From Polytrichum commune (Eukaryota > Streptophyta > Polytrichopsida > Polytrichales > Polytrichaceae): a stretch of DNA of 64,000 nt. Of the stretch, positions 1-11,583 are shown in pieces (position 1 is the stretch's first letter; every line of letters begins with the position of its first letter). The notes under the pieces are model-generated. The model saw nothing but the letters and a program-made list of their open reading frames with translations, had not been told where the DNA came from and ran no database searches. The position numbers were made by a program, and so were the translations under genes. The DNA is taken from contig OX485806.1 of assembly GCA_950295325.1 (NCBI GenBank), forward strand, positions 58,957,169 to 59,021,168, given 5' to 3'.

Positions 1-906
1 AACCATCCATGAAGGTATAGCGAGCATACCCACCTACCTCCTCCAACAGAAGTGTGATAAATGATAGGGGAAAATGGTCCTTCTGTGTGCACGCATTTAG
101 TTTCCTATAATTCACACACTCACAGTTTCCCGTTCTTGTTCTTGACCAACACCATCGGAGACACCCAATCCGTGATCTCTACTGGCTTTATAAACCAAGC
201 CGTCAGCAACCTCTCTAATTATGCCCTTACTAACAACTGCAACTGGGGGTTCATCCTTCTTTCCCTCTGTCTAATTGGTCTAGCACCTGGAATCAAAAGA
301 ATGTGGTGCTCCACCATCTCTCGAGGTATGCCCTTAAGTTCGTGATATAACCATGCAATGTGTCACTGAACTCATCCACTAATTCGCTATACTCCTTGAT
401 TTCGTTTTCCTCCAACTTAGACCCTATTTTCATCTGCCTAACCTTTTCATTCCTAGTTTTGATTTCTACATACTTCCAATCCGTTTCGGACACATGGGTT
501 TGCTTGGTTGTGTTCCTATACCAATGTGAAAGAACCTTAGGATAATCCTTGACATCTTGACCCATTAGAATGCATGTTGATGTGGTCTTGAAGTGCAAGG
601 GCTCCTCCAACTTGGCAGCCTCTAGCAGTGTCTCCTTGTCTTGAGTCCCATCTACATGCACTAAATTCACAGAGTGTTCCTCTATCCCATCTACCCATGG
701 AGTCAATCCTCCCTATAGCCATTCCTCCTCCGTGAGCATCTCACATGGCTCCAACAATTTGTACTCTTTTGTCTTTGAGTTATCCATATCATCCCTCAAG
801 TATTCATGGTGAGAGGTCACCATCACATCACACACCGACTTTGGATAATCTCTCAACCACCGAGCATACTCACCATTGTCACTCCAATGATAAAAACTAG
901 GATTGT
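1..906 (-). pseudogene. Ty3/gypsy polyprotein fragment (protease-RT linker and start of RT), cut by window edge
   Basis: This stretch aligns by eye, with many substitutions, to 5151-6050 of the larger gypsy copy further right, so it is a second copy of the same element in the same orientation. The longest open part (293-706) carries the linker between protease and reverse transcriptase, with the shared tracts VHVDGT and GQDVKDYPKV. Below 290 the frame is broken, but the start of the RT domain is recognisable. Similarity stops near 906, so the copy is truncated on its gag side; the other side runs off the window. It is a dead fragment with no complete domain. Confidence 0.75.
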
Positions 907-2495
907 CAGCCATAAACCCCCACCCTTTTGCGTCGTAGTCCGGGTGAAGGTCTCTGGTTTACATGGGCTCCAGTGGCCTCACTTAACCATTGGAACTTAA
1001 ATCCAACCAACTAATGATTTGGTGTACTAAACACCTTTCCTTTATTATATATAACCACACCAACGAACACACTTACATTCAATCCCTACAATGAGAATGC
1101 CTATCCTAGTTGCCACTTCCCAATGCTAAGTCCTGCCTCTGTTCCACCATCAATTGGGAATTACATTGATATCCCGGCTAAGCTGGGTTTCACCACCTAG
1201 CCCACCACTTCCTACAACAACACTAATTAATGCACTTGAACTATGTGCCCCCTCAATCCTACCACTAGGCTAATATGCAACCCCAAGAAATGTAAATTTA
1301 ATCCACTACTCACTACTGCCGACCCTATCTATATCAAAATGGCTGCGAGGTCAGGTGCCTTTGCTTGCAGCCAACTAGTCACCTCTTGGAACTGTGAAGG
1401 GGTTGCAACCTTGTGAGGAAAACCGTCCAGGAACCCACGTCTTCTAAACCAGTCTTCCCAGTTGGGAGCTCCCCTGATCTGATTCGAAAAATCAACCTTG
1501 CTCGTGGCTTCAAAAGCCTACCAGACCACCGACCTTGCCCTCGCTGGGACTCTGTAGTAGGAGTGTATCAACATAGCAGTGGCCCCCCTTTTATACAGTC
1601 TTTGTCCTTTTGTTAGCATACAAAACCGCAACACGGCATTCAACCCCTCCTGGAATCCCTGACTCCACACGTCCTTGGTCCATACTTCACCTGTCCAATT
1701 CTTTTGGCAACGATTATGGGACAGCCTTCACCCACATCTTCCTCCCTGTAGCATCAATGATTCCTCGCACAGAAAAGAAAGAGGCTGCCTGATTTAACTC
1801 ACTCGAGATCAATTCAAATGACAACTTGAACATGACCTGCATTTAGCGCTCCCCTGTCACACCGTAGCAGCTGCGGCTAGGGACAATGCCCTGGAGCTTA
1901 CGGTCCCAGCTACCACTAACATCGCCCCTTCGAGTGCAGGGTGAATTCGCACAAAATGTGGAATGAGGCCAGGGTATCACATGCTACCTCTTCTGACTCC
2001 CCGTCAAGATTCGCCCTTGGTAATGTACCACAACTGCACCCTTAGGCTGATCCCAGCTCGTCGTCGTTTCGAATCTACAGTAACAAAGATTTCGGTTTGG
2101 AGCCTACCCCCTTCCTCCGCACCTTGCCTCTGGGAACGGGCACAACACATTTTTCCTCTGAGCAGCTTGACCCTCCCCCTTCGCCGAGAGAGGAATCCAC
2201 CCCTCGGCGAGCTCCTCTGTTTTCAACCTTCTTCTCCACACGATTCTCCTTCGCCGCGGGCACCAGTCTAGAGTTCGGCAGCTCCCCTTGCTGCCAGCTT
2301 CATCCAGCCACCATACTCACCTGTCGCTCAAAAATCCTAAGTCTAGCCGCATGGTTCCACCAAAAAAAAAAAACCTTCCCAATAGCCGTCGCCCCCCAAA
2401 CCTCCACCTCTGCCGAGAGATAGAACAAAGAGCCCTCCCCGAACCGAACAAGGGAGGCCTTCACAAATCCGGGATTCCAGCCATCCCTCATCCGT
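907..2495. other. No gene recognised
   Basis: Only short unrelated open frames occur on both strands. The composition is C-rich on the plus strand, with several pyrimidine runs (for example 2100-2260). It may be retroelement LTR or leader sequence belonging to the neighbouring gypsy copies, but I found no repeat partner in the window that proves this. Confidence 0.4.
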
Positions 2496-2798
2496 TGTAA
2501 CGACCTTCCCCTTAAATTAAACCTACTTAAAGCCTAAAACGAACACATCTAAAGTTTTACTCGGCCCATCAATCATCTTGCAACCTAAGGACAACCCCAC
2601 TAACCCCCTAACCAATTCCAATTGTCTAACCCATTCCCCAACCATAAAGCAATACTCTTTTGAGCCTAAAACTAATTCTAACACAGCTCACAGTTTTCAC
2701 TCTGTTTAAGTTTTATAATGATTGATAAAAATTCAAAGTCTAGATTCTAAGAGCTTTAAAGGCTAAACCACCCATGTGGGCACTGTTTTGGGCTCACA
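2496..2798 (+). repeat. Candidate LTR with adjacent primer-binding-site-like sequence
   Basis: The segment starts TGTAACGACC and ends CTCACA, giving TG...CA termini over about 303 bp. It is followed at once by TAATTGGCGACCATCAAG, which has the form of a plant Ty3/gypsy primer binding site (TTGGCGACC-type). This predicts a plus-strand element, yet the next coding sequence (integrase) is on the minus strand. The LTR is therefore probably a remnant of a different insertion. No second copy was found in the window, so the call rests on termini and position alone. Confidence 0.35.
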
Positions 2799-2856
2799 TA
2801 ATTGGCGACCATCAAGGGATGGATCCCAAATTTCTTGCTCGATGGTAAGTGTTACC

Positions 2857-3966
2857 TTATGTTTTGTACTCCTTGCACCGACTGCCTGCCGTACGTGTTG
2901 GGAAGCTTTCCCTATTCAATGTCTCCAACTGCATCGAGTTGTTTGGAAATGCTTCCCGAACCAAGTAAAGCCCCAACCAACATGCATCAAACTTACCCGG
3001 GAAGTCAAGCTTCCTGGCATCCTGAATCATCACCATCATCCCTGGCCTCAATGCTTTCTTCTTGTGTCGTTTGTCGAAGGTGATCTTCCTTCGGCGTTGG
3101 ATGGCCTCGATGTGTTGAGCCGTTCTTCTTCTCCCCTCATCGAGTTCCTCTAAGGTTGTCAATCGATTCCTCAAAGACTGACTATCTGTGAGACGCGATT
3201 GCACCGCAACCCGTAGTGACTCTACCTCGAATTCAATAGGTAGTGTTGCCTCCAATATATACACCAAAGAGAAGGGAGTTGTCTGTGTTGTTACCTTGAA
3301 GGTTGTTCGATAAGCCCATAATACCGCTGTTAACTTGACGTCCCAATCCCTCTTCGAATCTAACAATGTCTTACGAAGGATGCTCACCAAAGTCTTGTTA
3401 ACACGCTTCGTATGACCATTGGTTTGCGGATGATAAGGAGTTGTCTTCCTATGGTCTATCTTGAACCTAATTGTGAGGTCTTGGAACATCTCGTTCAAGA
3501 AATGGATGCCCCTATCACTAACCAGAATCTTAAGACACCCAAATCTTGAGATGATGTTTTCATACATGAATGTGGCGGCGTTGGCGGCCGTGTTTATCTT
3601 TACCGCCTTAACTTCCGCCCACTTAATTAGGTACTCGGTTGCAACTATGATGTAAGCCATACCCTTTGAAGAATGGGGATGAACGTCACCTACATAATCA
3701 ATTCCCCACTTCTCAAAGGGAACTAGAGGTAAAGATATGTGAAGAGGCATCTCCATGCGGAGATCATTCTTTGCATACCTCTTACAAGCATCGCACTTCC
3801 TAACATATTCCTTAGCATCTTTGAACATGTCAGGCCAAAAGTAACTTGCTCTAAGTACCTTTTGCCCAGTGAGCAATCCAGATAAATGCCCACCGCTAGC
3901 ATTATCATGACAAGAAGCTAATACGGAAGGGGCCTCGATCTCCGACACATCGCCATAAGATCCCAT
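2857..3966 (-). pseudogene. Gypsy integrase
   Basis: The open frame of about 369 residues starts inside an HHCC zinc-binding region (H-x4-H and the pair CDAC). The integrase core follows, with WGIDYVG for the first acidic residue and VSDRG for the second. The third catalytic position, usually E in NGxTERVN, reads K here (NGHTKRVNKTL), so the DDE triad is broken. A basic C-terminal tail with KRHKKKALRPG and a GPY-like end (WLGLYLV) follows. There is no chromodomain. It lies directly downstream of the RNase H segment and would cut and join element DNA at the target. Confidence 0.85.
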
Positions 3967-4353
3967 CCATTCCTCTCCTAAATAATCTATGGCCTATGAC
4001 TGTGTAATGCCGACTATTCACTCTAACCTTTCTCCTCTCTTCCTTCGTCCTTTCCCCAATTAGCTGTTGGGTGGTGAGAAACTCCACAATGCCCCAGTAC
4101 CAATCCGCCCTAGCTGTGACTAAGAAAAGGTTGTCGTCCCTCAAACTGTCGTCCACCGGACTGTCGCCCGCCTCATCAGACAACCTTGATAAATGATCGG
4201 CTTGCAGGTGCATGCGACCAGATTTATATTCAACTGTATACTTGAACTCCTCCAAAGTAGCACCCATCTAGCCAACCTACCACTCAGCTCCGCCTTGTTG
4301 ACCAAGAACTTGATCGCCATATAATCGATAAAGAATACTATTGGATTACACAT
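3905..4353 (-). pseudogene. Gypsy RNase H C-terminal part and RH-INT connection
   Basis: Two overlapping frames cover this segment. The higher-coordinate frame has the end of RNase H (FIDYMAIKFLVN, then GRLARWV). The lower one has the tract EYKSGRMHLQADHLSRL, the usual end of gypsy RNase H where the conserved Asp lies in ADxLSR. It then continues through the connection region with TTQQL. A frameshift near 4265 separates them. Confidence 0.75.
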
Positions 4354-4362
4354 AAGGTAATA

Positions 4363-5436
4363 TCAAAATTTCTTTACCGAGAAAACCATGGCCAAACACT
4401 CCCTCTCCGTGCTGGAATAATTCCTCTCTGCCGGTGTCAATTGTCGACTCGCATAAGCCACATGTTGATCCTTCTCTTTTTCTCCCGTCAGTTGACATAA
4501 TGCACTACCCACAACTACTGAGCTAGCATCACAAAACACATGAAAAGGTTTTCCCCAGTCCGGTGGCACCAACACCAGATAGGTGCTCAATTTATTCCTC
4601 AATTCCTCGAATGCCCTTTGGCAAGCCTCTGTCCACTCAAACCTACAATCTTTCCTAAGCAACTGAGTAATGAGAACATCTATCTTAGAAAAATTATGAA
4701 TCAACTCTCTATACCAACCTACATGTCCGAACTGCTTGGCTATACCTTTAGCGTTCGTGGGAGTAAGCAATCCATCAATTACCGTGATCTTGTCAGGATC
4801 CGGTTCTTTCCCCTTCTCACTCACTACATAACCCAATAGGACTCCCTTGTGAACACCCAATAATGTCTTATCCGGGTTCAATGCCAGCCGCATCTGTGTA
4901 CACCTTACCAAAGCCTCTTACACACATCCTATGTGTTGACTAGAATTTGACTGAGTGCTAAAATCGTCAATGAAGATTGTCATGGATTTGTATAGCAAGT
5001 CGGTGAAGATGTACATGACGAGCCTCTGAAACGTGGCCGGAGCGTTACATAAACCAAATGGTATGACCACCGACACAAACGTGCCCAACGGAGTAGTAAA
5101 GGCCGTTTTGTGAACATCTTGTAACGCTACGGCGATTTGATTATAACTCGCATAACCATCCATGAATGTATAGCGAGCATGTCCTTCTACCTCCTCTAAA
5201 AGGAGAGTGATGAATGACAGAGAAAAATGATCATTTTTTGTGCAAGCATTTCGTTTCCTATAATTCACATACACTCTCAACTTCTCATTCTTTTTCTTCA
5301 CCAAGACCATCGGAGAGACCCAATCCGTAATCTCCACCGGCTTAATAAACCCGGCCTTCAACAACCTCTCTAATTCTGCCTTAACCAACAATTGTAATTG
5401 CGGGTTCATTTTTTTTTTGCCTAATTGGTCTAGCAC
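4363..5436 (-). pseudogene. Gypsy reverse transcriptase with start of RNase H
   Basis: The first frame (5436-4918) has the fingers and palm motifs: GFIKPVEITDWVSPMVLVKK, FMDGYASYNQI, the substrate-binding FGLCNAPATFQR, and the catalytic FIDDFS, which stands for the YxDD box. A stop near 4920 is followed by a second frame (4911-4363) with LNPDKT, GYVVSEKG, the thumb and the RNase H start VFCDASSVVVGSALCQ, ending in the TERECLA motif. The domain would copy element RNA to DNA. The order is standard, but the internal stop makes this copy inactive. Confidence 0.85.
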
Positions 5437-6007
5437 CCGAAATCAAGGGAATGCGATATTCGACCATCGTTCTAGGAATTCCTTTAAGCTTATCATATGA
5501 CCAAGCAAAGGTATCACTAAATTCATCCACCAACTCGCTATATTCTTTGATTTCCTTCTCATCCAACTTAGACCCCATCTTCATTTGTCTAACCTTCCCA
5601 TTCCGTATTGTCACCTCCACATACTTCCAATCCGCTTCCAACACATGAATTTATTCATCCTTGTTCCTATACCAATCTGGAGGAACCTTAGGATAATCCT
5701 TGACATCTTGTCCAACCGTTATCCCCGTTGACGTAGTCTTGAAGAGTAAAGGCTCCTCCAACCTCGCAGCTTCCACAATAGCCTCCTCATCCCGAGTCCC
5801 ATCCACATGTACTAAACTAACGTCACTCTCTTCCATACCATCTACCCAATGTGTCAATCCCCCTAAAATCCACTCATCCTCGGTGAGTACCTCACATGGT
5901 TCCAACAAGGAATATTCCTCGCCCCGAGAACTAATAACCTTATCGTTTAAATATACATGGTCAGACGTCACCATCACATCAAACTCCGACTCGGGGTAAT
6001 CTCTCAA
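5381..6007 (-). pseudogene. Gypsy protease-RT linker and RT N-terminus
   Basis: Two frames (6007-5651 and 5644-5381) encode the acidic linker between protease and RT, including VHVDGTRDEEA, GQDVKDYPKV, EYSELVDEFSDTFAWSYD and GIPRTMVEYRIPL. The last motif is the usual lead-in to a plant gypsy RT. The matching linker at 293-706 shows that this segment is conserved between copies. Stops separate the two pieces. Confidence 0.75.
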
Positions 6008-6267
6008 CCATTGTGCATACTCGCATTATCCCCATAATGATAGAAACTCGGACCTAGACTACTTGATCCCGAATCTATGACTTTCCCATGACCATCCGAG
6101 TGGACCACTCCTACCAATGCCTCGCCATCCTCTTTGTCCTCTTGGTCATCAACTTCATCATCCGAGGATGAGGTGATATCTTTTCGCACCCAACCACCTA
6201 ATGACCCTATGGAGACCTTGACTCTATTATCCTTAGGATCATAAGTAATGAAAGGCTTGGCTCCTCC

Positions 6268-7206
6268 TCACTCTACAATGGCCTCCGACATTCTCAACCA
6301 TGGCCTACCTAACAAGATGGGAAATGCATCTTTATTGGAGTGCATTTTGATGACATGAAAAGTGACCACATACTCTTCGCCTCCGGTGCTAATCCTACAA
6401 TCCTTAATCATTCCCAAATGTACAGCTGGAGTTTGATTCGTCATGTCGATGATGAAAGGTGACGGACCCGTAAGACTCAAACCCAACCTCTTCATGGTGT
6501 GCTCCGGCAAGATGTTTAGACCACTACCTCCATCCACCAACACATTTGGAACCACCTTGTCCACCACCATAACTTCAATTTCAATTGCGTTAACATCACG
6601 CCCTCCTCCTTGCAATTGAATTCTAACGGCCACCCTAGTCTTCACCTTCCTAATCCTCCTATTCACCGACATTCCTTCCTTGAGAGTCTTACGAGCCATG
6701 GGTGATATCTCTAACAATTGTCCAAAGGTAATGTCGGTCTTAAGCGAGCTAAGATCGGCCCATAAATCATAGCCATTTGGCTTTTTCATCTTTGCATTGC
6801 TCACACCATCAAATTCATCCAAAGAAATTTCCGGTCCTTCCCACTCTTCCATCTCACTACCCTCTAAATCATGAATAACATTAGACCTCTCCCTATCTTG
6901 GAGAATCACATTCTTCTTCTCTAGTGCCTCAGTGGCTCTTCTAGCTGTCCTAGTTGTCTTCTCTAAATCTAACAATTCAGGAGCCTCTCCCGAAGAATCC
7001 TCCTCCTGTGGCTCGACATCTTCCTCCCGCAAAAAATTTCCTCTCATAGCTCTAGTGGTGACCGCTAATGCCGGCGCCTCATGAGCGACCTCATCATCTA
7101 AACTCCTCAACTCATAGGTGATGGCATTGGTGTGTGGAGGCCATTGACCTTGTTCCTCACCAACACCCATTTGAAAAGGAATAGCCTCATCATGATGTGG
7201 CTCCAC
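6268..7206 (-). pseudogene. Gypsy aspartic protease with acidic N-terminal spacer
   Basis: The C-terminal third has the retropepsin-like motif VLVDGGSGLNIL (D-G-G-S in place of D-S/T-G), a flap region and the closing motif ILLGRPWL. This matches the protease of plant gypsy elements, which cleaves the polyprotein. The N-terminal two thirds are charged, with EEDSSGEAPE and a basic stretch at TTRTARRATEALEKK, probably gag-protease spacer. The frame is open for 312 residues and lies directly after the gag frame. Confidence 0.8.
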
Positions 7207-7230
7207 TACACCCTCCGTGACCCTACCATC

Positions 7231-7995
7231 CTAAGAGTTGGACGGACCCGGATCCATGGGAGGAGCTTGCCTCCTATTGTTGAAATTTTGTGGGACCCCT
7301 TGCCTATTTTGAATCGAGATGTATCCGGTTGTCGTTTGCAATCCCGACGGAGGATGGAAAGTTTGCCTCGCATTCCCATGGTCATAATACAAGTTCGGTA
7401 GCCTAAGCTCATTCGTTGGTCCACCTTGTGGCCTCGCTCCCCTCATATTGTCTCTAGCTTGTTGCTGTGGATTGGCCACCGGGTTGGGCATGCTAATGTT
7501 CTTATCCAGTTGACGACACTCGTCCAAAGGATGGTTTCCCCCACAATTACTACAACCATAACCTTGTCCCTTGGACCAACATTGACCTTGTGCATGCCAT
7601 CTTCCACAAAAAGGATGGAACTCCTTTCTGTCCACATTTTGACCACCTTGTCCTCTAGGAGGAGGTCCCCTATTGGTACCCTGTCCATACTGAATTTTCC
7701 TTTGACCTCTTTGGTTTTGTGGAGGTGGAACACCGTTCATTCTTTGATCCCGGTTTTTTCCATTCCTACAAAACTGACGAGTGTGACCCGGTTGGCCACA
7801 CTGAACACACCACAATCCCGAGGCATGCCTACCCGACTCAACTTGAGGAGGAGGACCAGGTTGTTGGCTCCTAACCATCAATGACATCTGATCAGTAAGA
7901 CTCTGCATTTGCTTAATCAGGGCCTCTTGAAATCCCAACTGACTAACAAGAGTGTCATACCTTAAGCAATTCGTCCTCCCCCTGCAAGTTAGCAC
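7231..7995 (-). pseudogene. Gypsy Gag C-terminal part with zinc knuckles
   Basis: The frame contains a canonical CCHC knuckle, CVQCGQPGHTRQFC (C-x2-C-x4-H-x4-C), followed by a Q/G/R-rich stretch and a second knuckle-like motif CSNCGGNHPLDEC with one residue fewer before the histidine. Such knuckles bind element RNA for packaging. A glutamine- and proline-rich tail leads towards the protease. The capsid part expected upstream is not recognisable. Confidence 0.75.
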
Positions 7996-7999
7996 TCAC

Positions 8000-8643
8000 C
8001 CTCGACTGTGACTCCACTTAGTTGCAACGTTAACAATTATCAAATGACAATTTCGTACTCTAGCAAGTATTGAATTCACAACATCCTAACTTGGAAACGG
8101 GAAACTTAGTAGTGTGAGGGTAGTGCGGAGAGCGGAAATTTTTGACTTTGTTGGATAATTTTAGGACTAGCAGTGCCCATTTCCGTGGAATTTATAGATA
8201 GTTTGAATTCAATTTGTTGGAAAGACACCCCATTCCCGTGGAGATAATAACCCAACCTAGTTCGAGGAACAAACGGAACCTAAAGGCGTGGAAGAATGTA
8301 TTTGTTATCAAAGATCTTATAGTCTAGGTTTCTAATGGTTTCATATTAAATTAGGGCTGACGTCATCAATTGAAATCAAACATCAACATATGATGAAGAA
8401 GGAGTTCAATGGGGTTTGTAAAAGGTACATGGAAATTCAAAAACTTAAACATAAACAATACACATGAGATGGAGGTTTCAAACGCACGAGGCGTAGTCAA
8501 TAACTTCGACTACCATGTCTATTACTATCATCGCCCTGCTTGGCCTTTATATCTAGGAAATCCAATACTATTTTGTTGAAAAGGCGGGTGCGATTAGGAG
8601 GTGGGGACGGTGCTTCCGCCAAAAGATGGGCAAGGTCAACAAC
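8000..8643. other. No gene recognised
   Basis: AT-richer sequence between the gypsy gag fragment and the end of the split-exon gene. No open frame with family features, no tandem repeat and no LTR terminus is evident. Confidence 0.4.
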
Positions 8644-8731
8644 CTACAAAGGGAGCTCGAACGTCGTCGAAGGGGTTGCAAACATGTCCGCTTTAAGGAC
8701 ACGAATCGGGCTCTCATTTTGAACTCTGCAC
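8644..8731 (-). CDS. Terminal exon of the methyltransferase-like gene
   Basis: The acceptor TATGTGCAG precedes the exon, which encodes RVQNESPIRVLKADMFATPS and a few more residues and stops with TAG at 8646-8644. Short and without a known motif, but in frame and with a good acceptor. Confidence 0.45.
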
Positions 8732-8837
8732 ATATAGGACGAGGAAACAAAAAAAATGAGCACAAGCCAAAAATTCCAATCCGAGAAGACAGAAATACAA
8801 GCAATCAAGTAAGAAGCCAAGAACACACTTACGTACA

Positions 8838-9034
8838 CAGCAAATTAAAATTGCGCTTTGCCATCTTCCGGGGAGGAGGAACAAAAACCAACCGTCGTTG
8901 TGGGGTCGTATGCTGAGATGTGTGTTCTTGCACAGCCTCACGCATGAGGAGGAGGATGGACTTAAAGATGTCGATATCCGATTCAAGCGCCTCAATATGG
9001 CGTTGAATGGTTCGACATGCAATGACAAAACCTC
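8838..9034 (-). CDS. Exon with methyltransferase C-terminal segment
   Basis: The acceptor CTTCTAG opens the exon, which reads FVIACRTIQRHIEALESDID, then FKSILLLMREAVQEH. In N4/N6 methyltransferases the matching segment follows the glycine loop: a helix with an aromatic/basic pair (RR/RH) and then an acidic residue that contacts the cofactor ribose (E/D in GIE). A basic tail RKMAKRNFN ends the exon before a GTACGT donor. The exact join to the glycine-loop exon is not resolved, because the simplest GT-AG pairing shifts frame. Confidence 0.5.
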
Positions 9035-9339
9035 CTAGAAGAAATAAATGCGAAAAGGTGAGCATAAAGAAATGAATGGGAAATGGAACAAGTATAAAAG
9101 AAAGCAAAATATTAAAAAACAAAGACAATGAGATGAAAAACCAACAAACGCCACATTGCCAATCTATGATAATGTCGTCCTTATCCGTGAGGGTGGAAAA
9201 AAGGATGGAGAAGAACTCGGGGCGTTTTTCACGAGCACTTCTCCAAGGCACCCCGTCTTTCCTCATCGACTGGTTCTTCGCATCGGCGAAGCTATTGAGC
9301 CAACCATCTCTCTTGAGATTGTAACCCATGTCTTTGAAT

Positions 9340-10314
9340 GTCGCAACCCTTGCTAGCCCCTTTAGCAATCTTGCCAATTTTCGTTTCTAGCAAAGGTTAC
9401 GAGCGCTAACCATTCGCATTCCGCCATGCTAATGGATAGCTCCTCTTACCCCGGACCAATAGTTCATAGGAGGGAGCCAACCCTCCTACTTTGCTTTCGG
9501 GACTCACCCCTTAATCGGTAACCCATTTCCCCAATGTGGACTTCCATCCATGGAAGTCCAATCTTATGTTGATCATCGCGTTGCCGGAGCAACACTACAA
9601 CAACCCGAAGCATACTAGGCAACTATGGCCTCACAATAGGCCAAAGCCCATGGAGGCCTTGCCGTTCGGCCTCGGGTGGGTGAGGCCACACCACCTCACC
9701 CATATAAGCCTCTAGGACTTCACGCGGGGCCCCTACCCCACCGTCAACCAACCTCTTGTCTCCCTACCAAGAGTTGGGGCCAAGTGGACATTTTCCTTTA
9801 TTTAGCTGCTGGGCCTAGAACCCCCCAGCAGCTTCAGACCATCATAACTTCCTTGTATGATGTCTGATCATAACAACCAACCACTCCATCCTCATCTACG
9901 CTTCACGTAGATGCCGATGGACTCCCCACTTGCTCCATTCGAGCAAGTCTTGAGGAAGTTATGCCTGTTTGAACCTTGGCAGTCCCGGGAATCCCTCCCA
10001 GGCACTGCTGTACCAGGGCGCTGTCCCGGGACAGCGCCCCACTCAAATGGCCATAACTCCTAGCTCACACCTCCGATTGAGGTGTTCTTGAGCATTCTAG
10101 AATCACCACGCCATGGGCTACGCATAGCTTATGGCCTTACCCTTGTGCCTCCTAGTCTTCGTGGGTGGGAGGCGTTCCTAACGCCCGGGGCCCTCACCCA
10201 CACTAGGATCACTTGGGCCCTCTCACCAACGGCGCCACAAGTCCCGGGTGTCACTCCGGGGTCCCCCTTGTGCCCATGGTGTTTCGGGCACTCATCATGG
10301 AGAGGTGCGCGACA
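9340..10314 (-). mobile_element. Solo LTR, copy A (975 bp)
   Basis: The termini are TGTCGCAACC and GTGCGCGACA in plus orientation. The flanks are TTGAA at 9335-9339 and TTGAA at 10315-10319, a perfect 5-bp target duplication. The copy is inverted relative to copies at 20353-21327 (same length) and 28853-29789. No internal retroelement sequence is present, so this is a solo LTR left by recombination between two LTRs, or a one-LTR remnant. It sits inside a coding exon. Confidence 0.9.
10016..10039. repeat. 24-bp perfect palindrome within the solo LTR
   Basis: The arm GGGCGCTGTCCC is followed directly by its own reverse complement. The same site in copy B (near 20629-20652) has one mismatch, and copy C has at least two. 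It lies in the LTR body, so it may be a regulatory dyad or simply a hairpin in the LTR transcript. Confidence 0.8.
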
Positions 10315-10474
10315 TTGAAGTCCGAGGTCCAGACATTCAAAACATATTCATTATGCACGAGCACCTTGATGAAGAACTTGCCAGTCTGGAAGAAATGTGA
10401 AGGGTAGAATTAAGAATATGAAAATGTAATTAAAAAAATAAAAAAATAAAAAAATGAGGCTACAAAAGAATTAC

Positions 10475-10800
10475 CAACTCGGAAGGATTAGTGGGCGATT
10501 GGAGATCGAGGTCATTCATGCCAAACCAGTCTTCGGCAACGTAGAAGTCCTCGGTATGTACCGAGTTGTGAATTGATCTAGACACTTCCGGATCAGCGGC
10601 GTGTACAAAGACAAGAATGTCATCGTTATGGAGGTTGGCGCTTGCGAAGGCAAACAGAACCTCAAAGTAAGTCGAAGAACGCTTGTTCCACTAAAGAACA
10701 TCGGCCTTTGATGACGAGATGCTTGGCACTCGGAGGTTTTCGGGCACATCTGCAAAGAGCAGATCAAGCCATGTGTGAACCTTAGGCTTCGTATTCGGAC
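10475..10800 (-). pseudogene. Methyltransferase-like gene exon with in-frame stop
   Basis: The frame reads PNTKPKVHTWLDLLFADVPE, and later FEVLFAFASANLHNDDILVF, HTEDFYVAEDW and FGMNDLDLQSP, up to a GTAATT donor at 10474. A single TAG at 10693-10691 interrupts an otherwise open frame of about 108 codons. The regular hydrophobic pattern (VLFAF, DILVFVHAAD) fits a Rossmann-like strand-helix fold upstream of the cofactor loop. The acceptor is uncertain within 10790-10830. Confidence 0.55.
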
Positions 10801-10907
10801 AAGTACGGCCCGCTCCAACATGCAAAGAAAAAAGCCAAAGAAAATTAAAAAAAACAAGTGTTCAATTATATAGAATGAATGGGAAAACAAGAGAATAACG
10901 CACAAAC

Positions 10908-11583
10908 CTTAGTAAGGAATTCTTGGATGCGGCGATAAGCCGGGGGGTAAACCTTGGACCGCATGAGATCCTCAATGAGCTCCCCCATGTCGACATTCTC
11001 AATCAAAGAGAGAGAAGACGACTTCTCCAAAGAAGTTGCGGAGGTATCCGGAGCGACGGCCTTCCTCTTGCGCGACACGGAGGGAATGGTGACACCGCTA
11101 TGGGAAGGAGCAGGAACATGGTCCCAAGAAGGGACTAAATGAGTTGCCGTTGGACTTCCGACAACCGTGGTAGCTGGAACTGGAGTGTGTTGAACGAAGG
11201 CCTTGGTGAAAGAATAGGTGGACACTTGACTGGAGGCCACCCTCTTGCCTTTGCCTTTGCCCTTGCCCTTCACTGGTGCAACATCTTTGTTATTGGTGGG
11301 AGGAGCTAGATTCTCATCTTCATCCGGCTCTTCCTCCAATTCAATTACTTTAGGGGCAGAGCAAGCAAAGCTGTTGTAGAGGGGTTCTTCTACGTCGGGA
11401 ACGAATCCACGAGAACAATCCAAGTACCAACCACCAGCCACCAAATGCACGCGTGGAAATTTTACAAGTTGCATGGGCGTGTATACACAAATATTTGAGT
11501 TGTCATCGATCCAATCTTCAAGGAATGACGGCAAGGACGAAGAAAGAAAAACATTCTTCACGACAAGCTCACGGTGAATGTAC
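10908..11583 (-). CDS. Large exon with low-complexity basic region
   Basis: The acceptor AATTTGTAG and the donor AAGGTTTGTG bound about 676 nt. The product begins YIHRELVVKNVFLSSSLPSF, includes FPRVHLVAGGWYLDCSRGF, an acidic tract EEEPDEDE, a run of KG dipeptides (KGKGKGKGKR) and the basic cluster SRKRKA, both plausible nuclear localisation signals. It ends MGELIEDLMRSKVYPPAYRR. The mid part is likely disordered. It lies between the N-terminal exons and the methyltransferase-like segment. Confidence 0.6.

Larger units (their letters stand above)
2850..8000 (-). mobile_element. Ty3/gypsy LTR retrotransposon, internal region (gag-PR-RT-RH-INT), degenerate
   Basis: Reading leftwards on the minus strand, the order is gag zinc knuckles, aspartic protease, a linker, reverse transcriptase, RNase H and integrase. 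This is the standard Ty3/gypsy order, with integrase last. The frame is broken into at least six pieces by stops and frameshifts, the N-terminal part of gag is not found, and no matching pair of LTRs could be placed. The copy cannot make a full polyprotein. A second fragment of the same family lies at the left window edge in the same orientation. Confidence 0.85.
9150..10385 (-). pseudogene. Methyltransferase-like exon split by a solo LTR
   Basis: Coding sequence at 10385-10315 (TGKFFIKVLVHNEYVLNVW) runs to the target-site duplication, and resumes at 9339 with KDMGYNLKRDGWLNSFADA, then REKRPEFFSILFSTLTDKDD and IIIDWQCGV. The frame is conserved if the inserted 975 bp plus one 5-bp duplication are ignored. 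This shows the exon was once continuous. The DWQCGV segment takes the place of the DPFxGSG SAM-binding loop. The acceptor is TTCTTCCAG at 10386. Confidence 0.7.

Noticed and set aside
61-345. Plus-strand open frame at the left edge
   Set aside because: It is antisense to the gypsy RT segment.
9676-10407. Open frames within solo LTR A and its relatives at 20.3 and 28.9 kb
   Set aside because: They lie inside LTRs, differ among copies by frameshifts and show no domain.
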